A stretch of DNA of 64,000 nucleotides from Marinobacter sp. S6332. GTDB taxonomy: Bacteria > Pseudomonadota > Gammaproteobacteria > Pseudomonadales > Oleiphilaceae. The notes beneath the pieces were generated by a model. It worked only from the letters and a program-made list of their open reading frames with translations, did no database searches and was not told the DNA's origin. Shown one piece after another: positions 63,983 to 64,000 of the stretch (the first letter of the stretch is position 1; every line of letters begins with the position of its first letter). Made by a program: the position numbers and the translations under genes. The stretch lies in NCBI RefSeq assembly GCF_023016045.1, contig NZ_JALKAP010000004.1, positions 310,001 through 374,000 on the forward strand, written 5' to 3'.

Positions 63983-64000
63983 ATAGTTTTTTAATTTTCT

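Overview
The window is a dense block of gammaproteobacterial chromosome. Gene content and order point to Marinobacter or a close relative, but this is inference because no rRNA or tRNA gene is present to confirm it. Pointers are the Pseudomonas-like orders motD-parC-parP-cheW-DUF2802 and psrA ... mtnP-csiV-mfd-gap-nqrA-F, a complete Na+-translocating NADH:quinone reductase cluster, a 180-kDa-type NAD-glutamate dehydrogenase and System I cytochrome c maturation.

Layout. 1-8.7 kb: end of a flagellar/chemotaxis operon (motD partial, parC-like ParA, ParP-like CheW protein, cheW, DUF2802). An unusual pair follows: a PCMT-like methyltransferase domain fused to a GspE/PilB-type ATPase, 4-bp coupled to a MoxR-like AAA+ ATPase. 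A convergent fliK-like/flhB-C-terminal-like pair closes the block. 8.7-16.1 kb: ccmABCDEFGHI. 16.2-23.2 kb, minus strand: moxR-DUF58-DUF4381-batA-batB/C-batD, an aerotolerance-type operon. 23.3-32 kb: gdhB, a beta carbonic anhydrase, rsmC, rlmG, and convergent riboflavin synthase. A possible minus-strand small RNA lies between rsmC and rlmG. 32.2-42.5 kb: a membrane protein of unknown function, psrA with a strong operator, a YkuD protein, an MscS channel, an MTA/MTI phosphorylase, csiV, mfd and long-form gap. 42.6-51.5 kb: nqrABCDEF, apbE and nqrM (the reductase, its FMN transferase and its maturation factor), then sthA. NQR and SthA both act on the cellular NAD(P)H pools. 51.5-56.1 kb, minus strand: ugpQ-like, DAHP synthase, terB-like, tal and dusA.

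56.1-62.8 kb is an accessory region beginning at the 5' end of dusA, a known integration hotspot for tyrosine-integrase islands. It holds a decayed integrase N-terminus, possible integrase arm-type repeats, a two-domain DsbA/HCCA-isomerase-like protein, two coupled small unknown genes, a solitary PilU-like ATPase and a LexA box. The LexA box precedes a CLCA_X-type HExxH protein that is 4-bp coupled to a truncated umuC. The region ends with a small two-gene unit (glycine-zipper protein plus tiny two-helix membrane protein) that looks like a pore-forming toxin and its immunity protein. An alpha/beta hydrolase lipoprotein gene closes the window.

The items that best repay a second look are the PCMT-GspE/MoxR pair, the SOS-controlled CLCA_X-umuC remnant, the candidate toxin/immunity pair, the dusA-linked island remnant, and the minus-strand RNA candidate at about 30.1 kb.
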